Below, in pieces: positions 30,524 through 32,070 of a stretch of 32,070 nucleotides of DNA; position 1 is the first letter of the stretch; each line of letters begins with the position of its first letter. A program made the translations under genes and the position numbers. The notes below the pieces were generated by a model that did not search any database, was not told the DNA's origin, and saw only the letters and a list, made by a program, of their open reading frames with translations. The DNA comes from Gammaproteobacteria bacterium (GTDB taxonomy: Bacteria > Pseudomonadota > Gammaproteobacteria > Pseudomonadales > Azotimanducaceae). The stretch is taken from the NCBI GenBank assembly GCA_030123805.1, contig JASJXV010000023.1:1-32070 (forward strand), in the 5' to 3' direction.

Positions 30524-31921
30524 ATGTACAACAATTTTTTTTATGCTACTTTATTAACCTGCTTTTGCGTGACTGCCTTCGCCGCTGAACAGAACAGAGT
30601 CCATATCGCAAGCTCCCTGGGTGAAGCTGGTGAAGCCGCTGTCAACGCCGGTTTCAAAGGCGTGTTTACCTGCTCCGGCATTTTTGTGGCTGGCCGCACC
30701 CTGGAACAAGTGTTGCAGCACGAATTGCAAGGTGTGCCTGAAGAGCCGGTACCCATTGTGAACTATGATGGCAAGTATGTTTCAGTGCCGTTTAGTGACC
30801 TATTCCCTGCAAAGATACATGCCTACCGAAAGGGTATGGGGTGTACGACTCTGCCCATCGGGTCTACAACAGCAGACATAGTGAATCTGCCCTATGTGGA
30901 ACAACCCCAGGCACCGGGCAATCCCGAAGAGATACTCTGGCCCATGGGAGACAAACTGCCTGATATCGATGTACCGGCTGAAGTTGATGTTGAACAGGTT
31001 AAGGCAATCGTTCAGCGCGCCTTTGATGGCGAAACCTATGGCAACGAAAATAAAACCATCGCGTTGGTCATCGTCTACAAGGGTCAGATAATCGGTGAGG
31101 CTTATGCGCATGGTTTTGGTATTCACACTCAGTACCGAACCTGGTCTGCTGCCAAAAGTATAGCCAGTGCCCTGATCGGCATTCTAACAGGGCAAGGTAA
31201 ACTGGATGTCAAGGCACCTGCGCCCATTCCGGAATGGCAAGGTGAGGCCGATCCGCGCAAGTTGATCACCGTGGAGAATCTGCTGGAGATGAGCAGTGGG
31301 TTGGAAACCGGTGGTTCAAATAGTGATGGTATCTATTGGTTGGGTAGAGCAGTTACCCAGGACGCCACTGCTGCGCCATTGGAAGTTAGTCCGGGATCGC
31401 GATGGAAATATTCGAACAACGATACCCTTTTGCTAATGCGGGCAGCCAGACATGTGATTGGCAATGACTTTGCGTACCTGACATTTCCTCGTCGCGAACT
31501 GTTCAACAAAATTGGCATGCGTGACACTTACCCGGAGATTGATCACGATGGTAACTTCATATTCTCCAGCCAGGTATTTACCACAGCTCGCGATTTAGCC
31601 CGGTTCGCTTTGCTGTTCTCCAGGGATGGTGTTTGGTTGGGAGAAAGGATTCTTCCGGAAGGCTGGGTTGATTACAGCGTGCAACCGGCAGCCGCGAAAA
31701 AGGTTCCTGGAAGGGGTTATGCTAAACAGTGGTGGTTACTGGACTCGAAACCTGGCGTACCAGAAGGCACCTATACCGCGGCCGGTGCGCGTGGTCAGTA
31801 CGCAACCGTTGTACCAGGACATGATTTGGTGATCGTCAGAAGAGGCATTGATCCGTTTACGGTTCGCTTTGATCAAGAACAGTTGGTAGTTGATATAGCA
31901 CATGCTGTAGGTGTGGAATAG
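30524..31921 (+). CDS. Serine hydrolase, beta-lactamase/penicillin-binding fold
   Basis: The 465-residue protein starts with a Sec signal (NNFFYATLLTCFCVTAFA-AE). The N-terminal 140 residues (VHIASSLGEAGEAAVNAGFK ... LFPAKIHAYRKGMGCTTLPIG) recur in front of this branch of hydrolases and have no named role. The catalytic domain carries the nucleophile motif S208-A-A-K211 (WSAAKSIAS) and the YSN motif at 296-298. The late GARGQYATVVPGHDLVIVRR takes the place of the KTG box. It resembles class-C beta-lactamase-like esterases and 6-aminohexanoate-dimer hydrolase (NylB), so it probably cleaves an ester or amide in the periplasm; resistance to beta-lactams should not be assumed. AGGA 8 nt before the ATG at 30524 sets the start. 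Confidence 0.87.
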   Translation: MYNNFFYATLLTCFCVTAFAAEQNRVHIASSLGEAGEAAVNAGFKGVFTCSGIFVAGRTLEQVLQHELQGVPEEPVPIVNYDGKYVSVPFSDLFPAKIHAYRKGMGCTTLPIGSTTADIVNLPYVEQPQAPGNPEEILWPMGDKLPDIDVPAEVDVEQVKAIVQRAFDGETYGNENKTIALVIVYKGQIIGEAYAHGFGIHTQYRTWSAAKSIASALIGILTGQGKLDVKAPAPIPEWQGEADPRKLITVENLLEMSSGLETGGSNSDGIYWLGRAVTQDATAAPLEVSPGSRWKYSNNDTLLLMRAARHVIGNDFAYLTFPRRELFNKIGMRDTYPEIDHDGNFIFSSQVFTTARDLARFALLFSRDGVWLGERILPEGWVDYSVQPAAAKKVPGRGYAKQWWLLDSKPGVPEGTYTAAGARGQYATVVPGHDLVIVRRGIDPFTVRFDQEQLVVDIAHAVGVE

Positions 31922-32026
31922 ACATATTTGTTCGCTTCTTAATATGTGTCACGCGCCATCTTCCCGGTGAGATATTGTCCTCAAAATAAGGTATATTGCC
32001 TCGTTCCAATTATCAGCAGGGACTCG

Positions 32027-32070
32027 AAACTGTCCCCTTAATTCAATTAAGTAAACTGTCCCCTTAATTC
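32027..32070. repeat. Direct repeat pair, REP/RAYT-like
   Basis: Two identical 18-nt copies of aaactgtccccttaattc (32027-32044 and 32053-32070) are separated by 8 nt. Sequences of this 'CTGTCCCCTTAATT' kind often flank REP-associated tyrosine transposases in Gammaproteobacteria; that association is from memory. The window ends inside the array, so more copies or a transposase may lie beyond it. Confidence 0.6.

Noticed and set aside
30524-31921. Beta-lactamase resistance gene
   Set aside because: The SxxK and YxN motifs fit the fold, but the KTG box is replaced by GARGQ and the protein is longer than true class C enzymes, so an esterase/amidase reading is safer.
1-32070. CRISPR arrays, tRNA, rRNA, intact insertion sequences, integrases
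   Set aside because: No regular repeat-spacer array, tRNA-like cloverleaf, rRNA segment or transposase motif was found by eye in either strand. Only the short repeats listed are present.

Overview
The window looks like a piece of a free-living, aerobic, probably marine gammaproteobacterial chromosome. The reasons are the ydbH-ynbE-ydbL operon, a SlyD-type isomerase, a Gram-negative porin, a TonB-receptor relic, and many acyl-CoA genes (two crotonases, an acyl-CoA dehydrogenase, two SDRs). The genus cannot be fixed from sequence alone; an OMG-group/Halieaceae-like lineage is my inference. Base composition is middling and fairly even by eye. I see no rRNA, tRNA, CRISPR array, prophage or intact transposase.

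Layout. 1-2.9 kb: MFE2-like SDR, RimJ-like acetyltransferase, PPP-like phosphatase and a PPOX flavoprotein. 2.8-3.9 kb: a secreted protein behind a near-consensus sigma-54 promoter and closed by a strong terminator. 3.9-7.4 kb (minus strand): a Frag1/DRAM-like membrane protein with a MraY paralogue, a methyltransferase and a PNPOx-family protein. 7.5-9.4 kb: small lipoprotein and amino-acid permease. 9.6-12.3 kb (minus strand): thioredoxin-fusion protein, UGSC protein, SlyD. 12.4-16 kb: crotonase, MFS transporter, repeat cluster, aldo/keto reductase and a relic of an acetoacetate-decarboxylase-family gene. 16-18.8 kb: ydbH-ynbE-ydbL. 19-23.4 kb: quinone-oxidoreductase-like MDR, PHP-domain lipoprotein, metallo-beta-lactamase-fold hydrolase and crotonase. 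23.5-25.7 kb: a gene graveyard holding a broken TonB receptor, FecR and ECF sigma fragments and the tail of a crotonase. 25.7-32 kb: atypical SDR, FetB-like permease, HIT protein, acyl-CoA dehydrogenase, porin, serine hydrolase, and a repeat pair at the very end.

The most striking item is on the minus strand at 10126-10653. Two apparent short ORFs are one gene joined through an in-frame TGA that reads Asp-(UGA)-Gly-Ser-Cys. Directly after the TGA the mRNA can fold a hairpin with a GUU apical loop 19 nt downstream of the codon, as expected for a bacterial SECIS element. This is very probably a selenoprotein of the UGSC family. It sits 4 nt downstream of, and is probably translationally coupled to, a 530-residue protein that fuses a CPTC thioredoxin-like domain to a large uncharacterised domain. 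SlyD lies about 80 nt further downstream. Together they look like a thiol/selenol redox operon of unknown substrate.

Secondary points are the sigma-54-driven secreted protein, an eroded sigma/FecR/receptor signalling module, an SDR without the catalytic tyrosine, and repeats resembling REP elements.
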